Shown here: positions 17,954 to 26,979 of the stretch, piece after piece
How positions within the stretch are numbered: the stretch's first letter is position 1
How the letters are laid out: every line of letters starts with the position of its first letter
From: Ruminococcus hominis
GTDB taxonomy: Bacteria > Bacillota > Clostridia > Lachnospirales > Lachnospiraceae
DNA: 64,000 bases
Reading direction: 5' to 3'
NCBI RefSeq assembly: GCF_014287355.1
Contig: NZ_JACOPE010000001.1
Span: forward strand, 1,736,001-1,800,000
Translations under genes and position numbers: made by a program
Notes under the pieces: generated by a model
What the model was told of the DNA's origin: nothing
The model's input: the letters and a program-made list of their open reading frames with translations, nothing else
Database searches by the model: none

Positions 17954-19692
17954 TATGCCACTCCCCCTTTTCCATAGTTTTCCAGAGCCATCTGGCTTTC
18001 ATATAGATGTCTGTATGCACCATTCTGGCTCATCAGTTCGTCATGCTTTCCGCTTTCCCTGATTTCCCCGTCTTTTAAGAAATAAATCTTGTCGGACTTC
18101 ACAACATTTGCCAGTCTGTGAGAAATCAGAAGCACCGTCTTTGTCTTTGCCAGTTCATGAACCACATTCATGATCAGTTCTTCACTTTCCACATCGATAT
18201 TGGATGCCGCTTCATCGAAAATATAAACTGCACTGTCTGTCCGAAGCAATGCTCTGGCAATCACCAGTCTCTGGCACTGACCGCCGGACAGGTTACTTGC
18301 TTTTTCTAATAACCGTGTCTGCAATCCATCCTGCGTCTGTAAGAATCCTAAGAGATTTACTTTCTGAAGAACTGCTTCCATCTCTTCTTTCGTCGCATCC
18401 GGTTTTGCCATCTTCAGGTTTTCTTCTACCGTACCTTTGAACAGATAGCTGTTATGGCGAACCAAAACAACCCTCTGCATCAGATTGGTTTCATTCACTT
18501 CATTCAGCGGTACACCACCGATGGTGATCTCTCCGCTGTATTCCCGGTTCTTTGCTGCAAGGATTCCTGCAATCGTACTCTTACCACATCCGGATTCACC
18601 AACCAGTGATACAAAACTTCCTGCCGGGAGATTTAAGTTGATGCCTTTTAAAATCTCCCGGTCCGCTTCGTAAGAAAAATGAACATCCTTCAAAGACACA
18701 TCCAATGCGCCATCCGGCAGACATTTTTCTCCCGCCTGTGGTTCCGGCAGATCCAAGATCTTAAAGATCTTGTCACTTGCTGCCATTCCATTCATTGCGA
18801 TATGGAAAAAGGAACCGAGCAGACGAAGCGGCAGGAAAAACTCGCTGGCAAGCAGGACGATGCAAAGCGTTCCGCTTACTGAAATATTTCCTTTTAAAAA
18901 CTCAGATACCGCTACTGCCATACCAATCGCCGCACCACCATACGCCACAATATCCATCACACTTGTGGAATTGAGCTGCATGGTCAGTACCTTCATGGTG
19001 ATCCTGCGGAAGTTCTGGGATTCCACATCCATCTCGTCCGCTTTCTGCTGATCTGCCTGATAGATCTTCAGTGTCGTCAGTCCCTGCAGATTCTCAAGGA
19101 ACGAATCTCCCAGTCCGGTATAGATACTCCAATAGTTATTTAATAATCTCTTTGCAATCTTCTGTACCACAACGATCGAGATCGGGATCAGTGGCACACA
19201 GATCAACAGGATCACACTTGCCTTTACACTCACTCTGCAAAGAATGAGAAATAAGGTCAGTGGTGCGATCAGGCTGTAGAACAACTGCGGAAGGTATTTT
19301 CCAAAATACGTTTCCAACTGCTCAACACCCTCTGTCGAAACCTGTACCACCTCAGAAGAAGACACCTGCTCACTGTAGGAAGCTCCCAGTTTCAACATCT
19401 TGTCATAAATCTTTTCTCTTAAAATTCTCTTTACATCTACACATGCAAGATACGAAGACCTTGCTCCCATCCGTTCACATACAAATCGTATGATCACCAC
19501 CAGAACGAGGATCAGGATTGTCCTCTCAATCACCGGCACTGTCACCGCACGATAGACCACGCGCTCCAACAGTTCAGCAATCGTAAATACTGCCAGTACC
19601 TGCGAGAGCAATGCCGCCCACTGCCACAGGATGGTGTAGACAATGTACTTTTTTGCGTGGGATAAAAGTCCCACCAGTCTTGTTTTAATCAT
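17953..19692 (-). CDS. ABC exporter half-transporter (membrane plus ATPase), first of pair
   Basis: 579 aa with six hydrophobic helices in the first 300 residues and a C-terminal ATPase: Walker A GESGCGKST near 368, signature LSGGQCQRLVIARA, switch LLISHRL. Walker B reads VYIFDEAASNID, with Ala where Pro is usual but with the catalytic Glu present. It is the upstream partner of the 16157 gene, one-base overlap. Gene order after YgbA_NO and DUF454 on the same strand suggests one transcript from about 20.5 kb. Confidence 0.92.
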   Translation of the reverse strand: MIKTRLVGLLSHAKKYIVYTILWQWAALLSQVLAVFTIAELLERVVYRAVTVPVIERTILILVLVVIIRFVCERMGARSSYLACVDVKRILREKIYDKMLKLGASYSEQVSSSEVVQVSTEGVEQLETYFGKYLPQLFYSLIAPLTLFLILCRVSVKASVILLICVPLIPISIVVVQKIAKRLLNNYWSIYTGLGDSFLENLQGLTTLKIYQADQQKADEMDVESQNFRRITMKVLTMQLNSTSVMDIVAYGGAAIGMAVAVSEFLKGNISVSGTLCIVLLASEFFLPLRLLGSFFHIAMNGMAASDKIFKILDLPEPQAGEKCLPDGALDVSLKDVHFSYEADREILKGINLNLPAGSFVSLVGESGCGKSTIAGILAAKNREYSGEITIGGVPLNEVNETNLMQRVVLVRHNSYLFKGTVEENLKMAKPDATKEEMEAVLQKVNLLGFLQTQDGLQTRLLEKASNLSGGQCQRLVIARALLRTDSAVYIFDEAASNIDVESEELIMNVVHELAKTKTVLLISHRLANVVKSDKIYFLKDGEIRESGKHDELMSQNGAYRHLYESQMALENYGKGGVA

Positions 19693-19739
19693 TTGCTTTT
19701 ACCAACTCACTTTATTTTATATGGTTTTCGTTTTTTTCA

Positions 19740-20081
19740 TTATTTTTCTTTCACACTACAGACCAGATGCCACACTGCCAGCACCGGATGATAGAAAAGC
19801 ATCCTCGGTCCGGAAAACCGCATGACCACTCGAATCTTCTCCCTCATCTCCGGCTTGTAGCAATGCACCTTACAGTTCGCACAGAATGTTTTCTCTTCCA
19901 TAAATGGACATTTCTGGCTTCTGAGTCTGGCATAATCTGAAAGTTCCTGACAGGAAGGACACATCTTTCCTGTCTTTTTGTCATATTCCTTATGATTCTT
20001 CCGGCAGTACAGCCGGATCATCTCTTCCACGACATACTGTTCTTTCTGCCGCTTTTTTTCTACTTTATTCTTTTTATTCAT
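19740..20081 (-). CDS. YgbA_NO (nitrous oxide-stimulated promoter) family protein
   Basis: A 113-aa protein starting MNKKNKVEKKRQ with the conserved Cys pattern of the family: LYCRKNHK, CPSCQEL, KCPFM, FCANCKVHCY, then MRFSGPRMLFYHPVLAVWH. The cysteines suggest metal or Fe-S binding. Family members are linked to nitrosative stress in enterobacteria; function here is unknown. A longer frame starting at 20258 only reads through the DUF454 gene, so ATG 20081, 11 bases after that gene's stop, is preferred. Confidence 0.82.
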   Translation of the reverse strand: MNKKNKVEKKRQKEQYVVEEMIRLYCRKNHKEYDKKTGKMCPSCQELSDYARLRSQKCPFMEEKTFCANCKVHCYKPEMREKIRVVMRFSGPRMLFYHPVLAVWHLVCSVKEK

Positions 20082-20092
20082 ATCAAAACTGT

Positions 20093-20591
<499 letters not shown>

Positions 20592-21037
20592 TTTTCTTTT
20601 GTTTTTGTTGCGCCCTGTATAGCAACAAGATATGGCTACTCACTGTTAGTTGTATCTATCCTATTTAAGCATAATTCACTCTGCTTTCTTATGTCAATCT
20701 TTTTCACTTTTTCGGTGCGCCCATGCACCGTTTTATCCACATAAATTATCTAGTTTTTTCAAGGCATTTCAGAGTTTTTAATATTTTTTATCATTTACTT
20801 TCTTCATTTTTACTTTAATTAGCATTATTCCTATAACATATATTTTTTCAATTGTCTGCTCCAATTTTCCTGTTGCAATCACCAAAATACCTGTGACAAA
20901 CTATCTACATAGGCATATTTCTATATGAATTCTATAAGGGGCTGTCGCACCATCTATTTTCTAATTACAATTCAGAAATCTATGCTTTGATACCCAATAA
21001 CAGATGTATAAAGCAGACGAGGACTGAAAGATATTAG
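20592..21037. other. Gene-free decayed stretch
   Basis: About 450 very A+T-rich bases without a supportable gene. It holds a small GC-rich hairpin (CGGTGC 20713-20718 with GCACCG 20725-20730, then TTTTAT) and the sequence GGGGCTGTCGCAC at 20939-20951, which resembles an insertion-sequence end, but no partner end or transposase was found. Confidence 0.4.
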
Positions 21038-21142
21038 AAACTTGCCAAAGGAAAATCTCTTGAAGTAATCGCAAATGAATTGGAAGAAGATGTATTGACA
21101 ATCCAGCCAATTATTAATGAAATTCAGACAGGTAAAGAATAG
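21038..21142 (+). pseudogene. C-terminal fragment of an Rpn/PD-(D/E)XK transposase-like nuclease
   Basis: A 34-codon open stretch preceded by TAG reads KLAKGKSLEVIANELEEDVL then TIQPIINEIQTGKE. This resembles the C-terminal helices of Rpn-family recombination-promoting nucleases (putative transposases), which end in a segment of this type. The catalytic N-terminal domain is missing. The assignment rests on a short match and is tentative. Confidence 0.45.
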
Positions 21143-21174
21143 CTCTACGAATGTTTTGCTAACTATAAAAGCAA

Positions 21175-21212
21175 GCCTCCTCTGACTGTGTGATTGCACA
21201 ATCGGAGGAGGC
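21175..21212. terminator. Bidirectional terminator
   Basis: GCCTCCTC (21175-21182) pairs with GAGGAGGC (21205-21212), with an inner TGTG/CACA helix, followed by TTTTAT on the plus strand and a looser T-rich run on the minus strand. It ends the DtxR-like operon (minus) and the Rpn remnant side. Confidence 0.75.
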
Positions 21213-21255
21213 TTTTATCATTCATATAATGATTCATTTCCTTCACATCATCATT

Positions 21256-22074
21256 TTATAATTTAAACACCACCCTGGCCGTACTTTCCGGCATATGTGC
21301 ATTTCCTACCGAGCAGGTCACGGTGATCATTACATTTCCTCTTAGGACACCATTGCCAAAGTTCTGATAATAGCAGGCGTCCAGTGGAATCCTTACCTTT
21401 CTGTTTTTTATATCTGCATATCTGAATATCCCCTGGTGAAGATATTTTAATGTAGCCAGATATCCGGACATATCCTCTCCATTTACTCTCGACACTGCAT
21501 CCATCTCTCGGATCGTAAGTTCGAGATAAGCACCTCTTTTGTTATACCGGATCAGGGCAACCGGCTCAAAGCCTCTGTCTGCCATCGACCTTTTAGCACC
21601 GTCATGCTGTAAGATTGTAACTGCCACTTCATGATTCCCATATTCCAGAATGTCTCTTATATCCGTGATGACATCCTCACGTTTCCGCATCTTTGTCTCC
21701 GGGTTCGTTCTCCGATCACTCTTCACCAGTTTTTCTAACTGAACGTAATCTATATTTTCAATCATCCCTTTTAGGACTTCTTCTGTTCCTTCTGTGATGC
21801 CGCTTCGTTCCAGATAGTCACGAACATCCCGGATCATCTTGCAGCGCCAGTCTAATTTTCTTTTCCCATTTTCCGTGAAATCCAGACTCTCTGTCAGTTC
21901 TCCTTCTTCGATACATTTTTTGAAGAAACGGCTGACCTGGGAATGATTTACTCCGCACTTTGCCGCGATCATCCGGACTGCACCTTTCTTTTTTTCAAGC
22001 TTATTAAGCTCTATCAGGTACTGTATCTGCAGCATTGTAAGATTTTCAATCTTATTTTCCTCTTTTCTGTCCAT
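21256..22074 (-). CDS. DtxR/MarR-like winged-helix regulator with extra C-terminal domain
   Basis: 272 aa. The N-terminal 90 residues form a winged helix: MLQIQYLIELNKLE, RMIAAKCGVNHSQVSRFFKK and a wing ending FTENGKRKLDW. A middle region with a hallmark YLERSGI.EGTEEV helix follows, then a beta-rich C-terminus with VRIPLDACYYQNF and RGNVMITVTCSVGN. The C-terminus resembles that of the gene just upstream (RIPASMFEFV...EGTILITF), so the two are probably diverged duplicates. Spacing between them is 12 bases. The ligand is unknown; metal sensing is inferred from the DtxR-like partner. Confidence 0.65.
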   Translation of the reverse strand: MDRKEENKIENLTMLQIQYLIELNKLEKKKGAVRMIAAKCGVNHSQVSRFFKKCIEEGELTESLDFTENGKRKLDWRCKMIRDVRDYLERSGITEGTEEVLKGMIENIDYVQLEKLVKSDRRTNPETKMRKREDVITDIRDILEYGNHEVAVTILQHDGAKRSMADRGFEPVALIRYNKRGAYLELTIREMDAVSRVNGEDMSGYLATLKYLHQGIFRYADIKNRKVRIPLDACYYQNFGNGVLRGNVMITVTCSVGNAHMPESTARVVFKL

Positions 22075-22086
22075 ACGCCACTCCTC

Positions 22087-22926
22087 TTACCAGATTTCTA
22101 CTTCCAGTTGCTCGCACCCCCATCTATCTGGTTCTCCATCTTTCTCATTCATAAATGTAATCAGAATGGTTCCTTCCATCACACGGTCGTTTGGTTTGAT
22201 GACAAATTCAAACATACTCGCCGGGATCCGTTCTCCGTATTCCCCACGCTCTGCCTGAACCCATTCATTTCTGGTATTCTGATACCACAATGGTTTTTTA
22301 GGAAATGCTTTTGTTCTTTTCAATTCAAAAAAGCCTCTGCTCTCATTGATTTCGAGAAAGATGTCTCTGGAATAGCTTTTATATTCTTTTGCAAGTCTTC
22401 TTGGGTGGCACAGTTCCATGCTGTACATCTGCATAACGAATGTATAGACTCCCGGCAGGTAACGGTCTGTCAACTCGGAATTACGAATCCTGCGCTCATA
22501 ATACATATTTTCATAGTTGGCAAACTGGCAGACTGCCCGTACCGACTCTTCGGACATGACATGTTCGATTCTGCACGCATCCTGCTCAGCGATCGTCTCA
22601 TTTACACCAATAAACTGTAGATGCTGACTGATTGAAGTGTGACGGTATATGTAATCATTTCCAACAGATCTTCCATATGGCGTCAGCACCACTTCCCGGT
22701 TTGCTCTCGGCTTCTCTATATATCGATACTCGTACATCCGTTTCAGACAGATCAGGATGTCTTTTTTCTCTATTTCAAAATGTTCACTTATGTTCGTAAC
22801 ATCCAATTGGATTTTCTGGTTCTCCCACTGACACAGTAATTCCAGTATATCTTCTTCCCGCTCCAGCTTAGAATACGGAATTAACTCTTGTTCATTCTCT
22901 GTCATCTGCTTCTCTTTGGTTTCCAT
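22087..22926 (-). CDS. DtxR-family-like metal-dependent regulator with extra C-terminal domain
   Basis: 279 aa. The first 70 residues are a winged helix (ILELLCQWENQKIQLDVTNI, FEIEKKDILICLKRMYEYRY, LTPYGRSVG). They are followed by the DtxR/MntR dimerisation and metal-site helices: YIYRHTSISQHLQFIGV and QDACRIEHVMSEESVRAVCQ, with potential ligands H, C, E and H. About 130 residues of beta-rich C-terminal domain replace the usual SH3-like domain. ATG 22926 is preferred over 22932 because GAGGA is 6 bases before it. It likely represses iron or manganese genes, possibly the truncated uptake locus at 20 kb. Confidence 0.75.
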   Translation of the reverse strand: METKEKQMTENEQELIPYSKLEREEDILELLCQWENQKIQLDVTNISEHFEIEKKDILICLKRMYEYRYIEKPRANREVVLTPYGRSVGNDYIYRHTSISQHLQFIGVNETIAEQDACRIEHVMSEESVRAVCQFANYENMYYERRIRNSELTDRYLPGVYTFVMQMYSMELCHPRRLAKEYKSYSRDIFLEINESRGFFELKRTKAFPKKPLWYQNTRNEWVQAERGEYGERIPASMFEFVIKPNDRVMEGTILITFMNEKDGEPDRWGCEQLEVEIW

Positions 22927-23011
22927 GATCATTCCTCACTTATTTTCTGTGTATCTATACATACCGCATGAACTGCGAACCGTTTGCTGCTATCGTCATT
23001 ATGGAATGCAC

Positions 23012-24523
23012 CTATACTTCCACCTCAAATGGCAGAAGTTCCAGAATATCTTTCTGTACATCAATCCCCGGATAAACCTCTATCAGTTTCAGTCCCTTCG
23101 GTGTCAGGCGAAATACACAGCGTTCTGTCACGTAAAGCACCTTCTGACCATTTGCAATTGCACGTCCGGCTGAAAAACTGATACTCTTGACTTGATCCAC
23201 GAATTTAGGAATTGTCCCTTCCTTCTCAACCGTTACAATTCCTTTTGTCTGTGAAACCTCAAGACCTTTTGCAGTAAAACTAAAACAGAAAACAACTGTC
23301 GGTGTCTTAGATGTGATATTCGCAAAGCCTCCGATTCCTGCAAATGCTCCCGGTCCACGATGTGCATTAACATTTCCTTCTTTATCTACTTCAAGAGCAC
23401 CCATAAAGCAGACATCCAATCCGCCATTGTCATAAAGATCGAACTGGTTTGCCATATCATAGACAGATGCCGCACCGATCATTGCTCCAAATGCCTCACC
23501 AGAAACTGGAAAACCGCCGATTCCTCCTGACTCAACCGTCAATGTCACCATGTCAAGCATTCCACTCTTTCTTGCAAAACGTGAAACCATCTCCGGAATA
23601 CCGATTCCAATATTTACAATATCATCCACTCGCAATTCCTTTGATGCACGTTTTCCGATTATATTCGCTACTGTATTATTCTTTGACTGCTTCACTGAAA
23701 CTAAATCCAAACGTTCACTCCATGTATTCCATTCTTCATATGGAATCTCAAAGCTTCCGGTTAATGCTGTATAGGCTTCATTTCTTGTTTCTGGTTCTAC
23801 TACAACAATTGCATCTACCAGACATCCCGGAATAATTGCATTTCTCGGTCGTGACGGAGTATCAACCAAACGGTCTACCTGAACAATCACCTTTCCACGA
23901 TTTGCCTTAACTGCCTGACAAATAGACAACGCATCACCCGACATAAACATATCATCAAAAGTGATATTTCCCTTTCTGTCTGCCGCTGTTCCTTTAATCA
24001 ATGCAATATTAATCTTTGGCAATTTATAATAAAGGAATTCCTCCCCATCCACTTCCACATGCTTAACCAACGAATCATCAATTGAGATTCTATTAATTCC
24101 GGGTCCTTCTTTTCTTGGATCCACAAAAATGTCCAGACCAACCTTTGAGAGTGCGCCAGGAAGCCCGCCTGCCTGAGCACGAATAGCGTGTGAAATACAT
24201 CCAAGTGGCAAGTTATATGCTTCAAACCGGTCTTCTAAAACAAGTTTTTTTGTACTTAACATTGCCCCAAAATGCCCGCAAATAAGCTTGTCTACGGCTC
24301 CTTCTCTGATATACCCTTCCGCATTATGTTCATCATCCCAGACACCAAATCCGGCACTGGAAATCATTGTCAGATGTGTTGGTGACTGCATCTTCTGATA
24401 TCTTCTATAAATTGCCTCGTGAAGTTCAATTGGATTCTCTATTCCAACAAATGAATTCACGCAGATACAGTCTCCGTCCCGAATCAGCCGGATTGCCTCA
24501 TCGGCAGTCATTATTTCATACAT
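23012..24523 (-). CDS. Acyl-CoA:acetate/3-ketoacid CoA-transferase (fused subunits)
   Basis: A 503-aa family I CoA-transferase with both subunits in one chain. The N-terminal half has MTADEAIRLIRDGDCICVNS and the family oxyanion/CoA loop region (GGLPGALSKVGLDIFVDPR). The C-terminal half carries the catalytic Glu motif VESGGIGGFPVSG near residue 335 and the conserved GMLDMVTLT and GAFAGIGGFANI segments. It transfers CoA between short-chain acids; Pct, AtoDA and YdiF are relatives and the substrate is not fixed by sequence. AGGAGA precedes ATG. The upstream SDR gene is separated by a terminator, so it has its own promoter. Confidence 0.9.
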   Translation of the reverse strand: MYEIMTADEAIRLIRDGDCICVNSFVGIENPIELHEAIYRRYQKMQSPTHLTMISSAGFGVWDDEHNAEGYIREGAVDKLICGHFGAMLSTKKLVLEDRFEAYNLPLGCISHAIRAQAGGLPGALSKVGLDIFVDPRKEGPGINRISIDDSLVKHVEVDGEEFLYYKLPKINIALIKGTAADRKGNITFDDMFMSGDALSICQAVKANRGKVIVQVDRLVDTPSRPRNAIIPGCLVDAIVVVEPETRNEAYTALTGSFEIPYEEWNTWSERLDLVSVKQSKNNTVANIIGKRASKELRVDDIVNIGIGIPEMVSRFARKSGMLDMVTLTVESGGIGGFPVSGEAFGAMIGAASVYDMANQFDLYDNGGLDVCFMGALEVDKEGNVNAHRGPGAFAGIGGFANITSKTPTVVFCFSFTAKGLEVSQTKGIVTVEKEGTIPKFVDQVKSISFSAGRAIANGQKVLYVTERCVFRLTPKGLKLIEVYPGIDVQKDILELLPFEVEV

Positions 24524-24601
24524 GATGTAATTTCTCCTTATCCCAAATATTCTTACCGTTCATTATACACTATCTCAGGAAATCAATCATCATAAATTTA
24601 C

Positions 24602-24649
24602 AAGAAAGGCTCCCAGCTGATTGCCTTCAACCAGCTGGGAGCCTTTCTT
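24602..24649. terminator. Strong 18-bp hairpin terminator
   Basis: Arms 24602-24619 and 24632-24649 pair perfectly around a 12-base loop and are flanked by T-rich sequence. It ends the SDR transcript before the CoA-transferase gene. Confidence 0.85.
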
Positions 24650-24673
24650 ATAATATTCTTTTACGTAATTTAA

Positions 24674-25435
24674 TTATGGCATAATTGAATTTGCACCATC
24701 CACAATTACGCTCTGACCTGAATAATAGCATGAATCTGGTCCTGCAAGGAATGCGATGACTGGAGCAATATCAATTTCAGGGTCTCCAAAACGTTTCATA
24801 GGATTTAAGTTTACCTGTTTTGCATATTCCTCCGGGAATTTCTCAGCCCATGCTTTTGCTGCAGGTGATTCTGCTCCTGGGAGTACGATATTTACACAGA
24901 TTCCATACTGTCCCCATTCTTTTGCTGCAATCTTAGTCATACCTCGTAATGCTTCTTTATTAGAGCCATACGCTAACTGTCCTGCTATACCAAACATACC
25001 TGTTGCCGAAGCAAAGTTGATCACTCTTCCTTCGTGCTGTTCTTTCATATAAGGAAATGCTGCCTGCATATAGTTAAGAGAACCAATCACACCACTTTCC
25101 CAAGCTTTAAGCATATTGTCATATGTAGTATCCTCAACTGAAGCCGATGGAACGATTGCCTGTGCATTGTTTACAATAACATCTACTGTTCCGTATGTAT
25201 CAGCTGCTGCTTTAACAACTTCTTCTACTCTTGCTCTGTCTGCTGAGTCGCAAGACATAGCGAAGCCTTCTCCACCAAGCTCTTTAATCTCAGCGATTGT
25301 CTGCTCGATTGGTTCAAGACGTCGTCCTGTTGCAACAATCTTTACTCCCCTCTTTGCAAGACAAAGTGCAATTCCTTTTCCAATTCCCTGTCCGGCTCCT
25401 GTTACGATGGCCACTTTTTCATTTAACTGTTTCAT
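24674..25435 (-). CDS. Short-chain dehydrogenase/reductase
   Basis: A 253-aa classical SDR: Rossmann motif TGAGQGIGKG at residues 12-21, NNAQA at about 88-92, catalytic Ser in INFASATGMFG, and the YxxxK pair in AYGSNK. GRR after the second strand suggests NADP(H) preference. The end GGANSIMP is typical. It reduces or oxidises a carbonyl/alcohol, possibly a steroid, bile acid or acyl intermediate; nothing in the sequence fixes the substrate. A GAGGG ribosome site precedes ATG. Confidence 0.88.
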   Translation of the reverse strand: MKQLNEKVAIVTGAGQGIGKGIALCLAKRGVKIVATGRRLEPIEQTIAEIKELGGEGFAMSCDSADRARVEEVVKAAADTYGTVDVIVNNAQAIVPSASVEDTTYDNMLKAWESGVIGSLNYMQAAFPYMKEQHEGRVINFASATGMFGIAGQLAYGSNKEALRGMTKIAAKEWGQYGICVNIVLPGAESPAAKAWAEKFPEEYAKQVNLNPMKRFGDPEIDIAPVIAFLAGPDSCYYSGQSVIVDGANSIMP

Positions 25436-25548
25436 CTCAAAACCCTCCTATATGTACAATACTCAATAGGACAATTATAACATTTTTTGTTGATTATGCA
25501 ATAGACTTTTTATAAAAGCAATATTTCTTTTATAAATTTTTACCAACT

Positions 25549-25632
25549 TTATAAGATTCTATCGTTCTCCATTTCATATAGCATATCTGCAACATTTATT
25601 GTGGATACTCTGTGGGATACCAGGACAGCCAT
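25549..25632 (-). pseudogene. C-terminal remnant of a second ABC exporter
   Basis: This 84-base open stretch reads MAVLVSHRVSTINVADMLYE then MENDRIL before TAA. It is nearly the same, in bases and residues, as the end of the 16157 ABC gene (VVLVSHRVSTMNVADVVYEM then ENGRIS). The rest of the transporter is absent. It is either the last trace of a paralogous exporter or a copied fragment. Confidence 0.75.
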
Positions 25633-25657
25633 TTTCATCCATTTTTTATTTCTTTTA

Positions 25658-26350
25658 TCATTTCAACGTTTTTATATATTCTTTCTGCTTAGGAGCTATC
25701 CGATAACTCTCTACGCACTTTTGTATTGTTTTGTTATGCGTCCATACGTCCAGTTGTCTTTCCTCTAGAAACGGAATCACCTGTTCATACTGCTTTGCCA
25801 ATGCTGTAGCAAAATACCATGCACGCATCATATTTACGTAATATTCTTCTGAACGGATTTCTGCAACTTTCCTGGCATATTCTATCCGGAATGTATCCTC
25901 AAGATAATATCTCATCAACATACCGATAGCAAATCGAATTGTATATGTATGTTCTGATTCAAGCCACTGATAGATTTTCTTTATAAATATGTCCAAATGT
26001 TTCCTGACAATTTTCATTGCAAGCATATCGCAAGTTGCCCAATTATCTATATATGGCAGAAAATATTCTAATTCATCCAGAGCACTATCATATTCTTTGA
26101 TTTGCTCTATCAATAATCCATGCAAATTATTCTCTTCATAATATTGATGTGGAAGCACTGTTAAAAAAATTCTTGCTTTCTCTGTTTTTCCATATTCTTT
26201 TGCAAATGTCCGTAACTGCGGAGTTCTCACTCCTATGATTTTGTTCTTATCAATATTCGGCATCAGTCCTGCATGGAAATCCCTGTATTTTAAATCCTGC
26301 ATCTCAAAAAGTTGCTCTTCCACTTCTTTAATTACCCATTCCTGTTCCAA
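25658..26350 (-). CDS. AlkD-like DNA alkylation repair protein
   Basis: A 230-aa HEAT-like repeat protein of the DNA alkylation repair (AlkD/AlkC) superfamily, which removes bulky or positively charged alkyl bases without base flipping. Motifs: DFHAGLMPNIDKNKIIGVRT, the family segment NWATCDMLAMKIVR near residue 105, and WYFATALAKQYEQV near 180. Length is typical. It lies downstream of a terminator that ends the microcompartment genes. Confidence 0.85.
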   Translation of the reverse strand: MEQEWVIKEVEEQLFEMQDLKYRDFHAGLMPNIDKNKIIGVRTPQLRTFAKEYGKTEKARIFLTVLPHQYYEENNLHGLLIEQIKEYDSALDELEYFLPYIDNWATCDMLAMKIVRKHLDIFIKKIYQWLESEHTYTIRFAIGMLMRYYLEDTFRIEYARKVAEIRSEEYYVNMMRAWYFATALAKQYEQVIPFLEERQLDVWTHNKTIQKCVESYRIAPKQKEYIKTLK

Positions 26351-26385
26351 ATTTTTTACCTTCTTTTCACATTTTTCAAAGAAAA

Positions 26386-26425
26386 ATAATCTATTAAAAA
26401 GTGTTATTACTTTCTAATAGATTAT
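26386..26425 (-). terminator. Terminator of the microcompartment operon
   Basis: Arms 26386-26396 and 26415-26425 pair over 11 bp; on the minus strand the stem is followed by TTTTTCTTT. It sits just after the EutP-like gene stop. Confidence 0.75.
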
Positions 26426-26432
26426 CTTTTTA

Positions 26433-26954
26433 CTATTCTGGATACTCTACACCCTCCGGCAGTTCATCCCATTCATTTAATCCAAGATGCTGCTTAAACT
26501 TTGCCTGCTCCAAAGTCAGTTTTGGTAAATCATCTTCCAGATATTCCATCAATTCTCTGATTCCCTCACGAGTTACGTTATTTACTTCAAAAATCCGCTC
26601 GCATCCGGCATTTTCCATCCATTGTCTTACCATAGGAATGTTTGCATACGGCGAGTCAACTTTTGTAATAATTCCGATTAATGGACGTTGGATAAAAGAG
26701 CGACCTCCCGGTCCAAACAAATTAAACGGCTCATCCGCAGCTTGTACCATTGCGATTACATCTGCTTCAAATGAAAAACATGCCAATCCTACACTAAAAT
26801 GCTTAGACTCTGCATACTCTCCCGGAGAATCAATCGTGTCATCTTCTGTGTTCGTATATTGTGTTTTAATATAGTGAAGTTCTTCCCCCTTCAATGCCTG
26901 TGTCAAAGAGGTTTTTCCTGCTTCACTTCTACCCATTAAAAATATTTTTTTCAT
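26433..26954 (-). CDS. EutP/PduV-like P-loop GTPase
   Basis: A 173-aa small P-loop protein of the EutP/PduV family, which accompanies bacterial microcompartments. Seen: Walker A GRSEAGKTS at residues 7-15, a switch-like DTIDSPGEY near 40, VQAADEPFNLFGPG near 75, and ITKVDSP near 97 (the TKxD specificity motif). AGGTGA precedes ATG 26954; the longer frame from 27008 overlaps the shell-protein gene. It is the third gene of a three-gene satellite with two EutS/PduU-type shell genes. Confidence 0.85.
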   Translation of the reverse strand: MKKIFLMGRSEAGKTSLTQALKGEELHYIKTQYTNTEDDTIDSPGEYAESKHFSVGLACFSFEADVIAMVQAADEPFNLFGPGGRSFIQRPLIGIITKVDSPYANIPMVRQWMENAGCERIFEVNNVTREGIRELMEYLEDDLPKLTLEQAKFKQHLGLNEWDELPEGVEYPE

Positions 26955-26979
26955 CTTTTCACCTGATTCTCTTACTTTT

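Noticed and set aside
20939..20951. GGGGCTGTCGCAC as a terminal inverted repeat of an insertion sequence
   Set aside because: No matching opposite end or transposase is nearby, so it is mentioned only as a weak hint.
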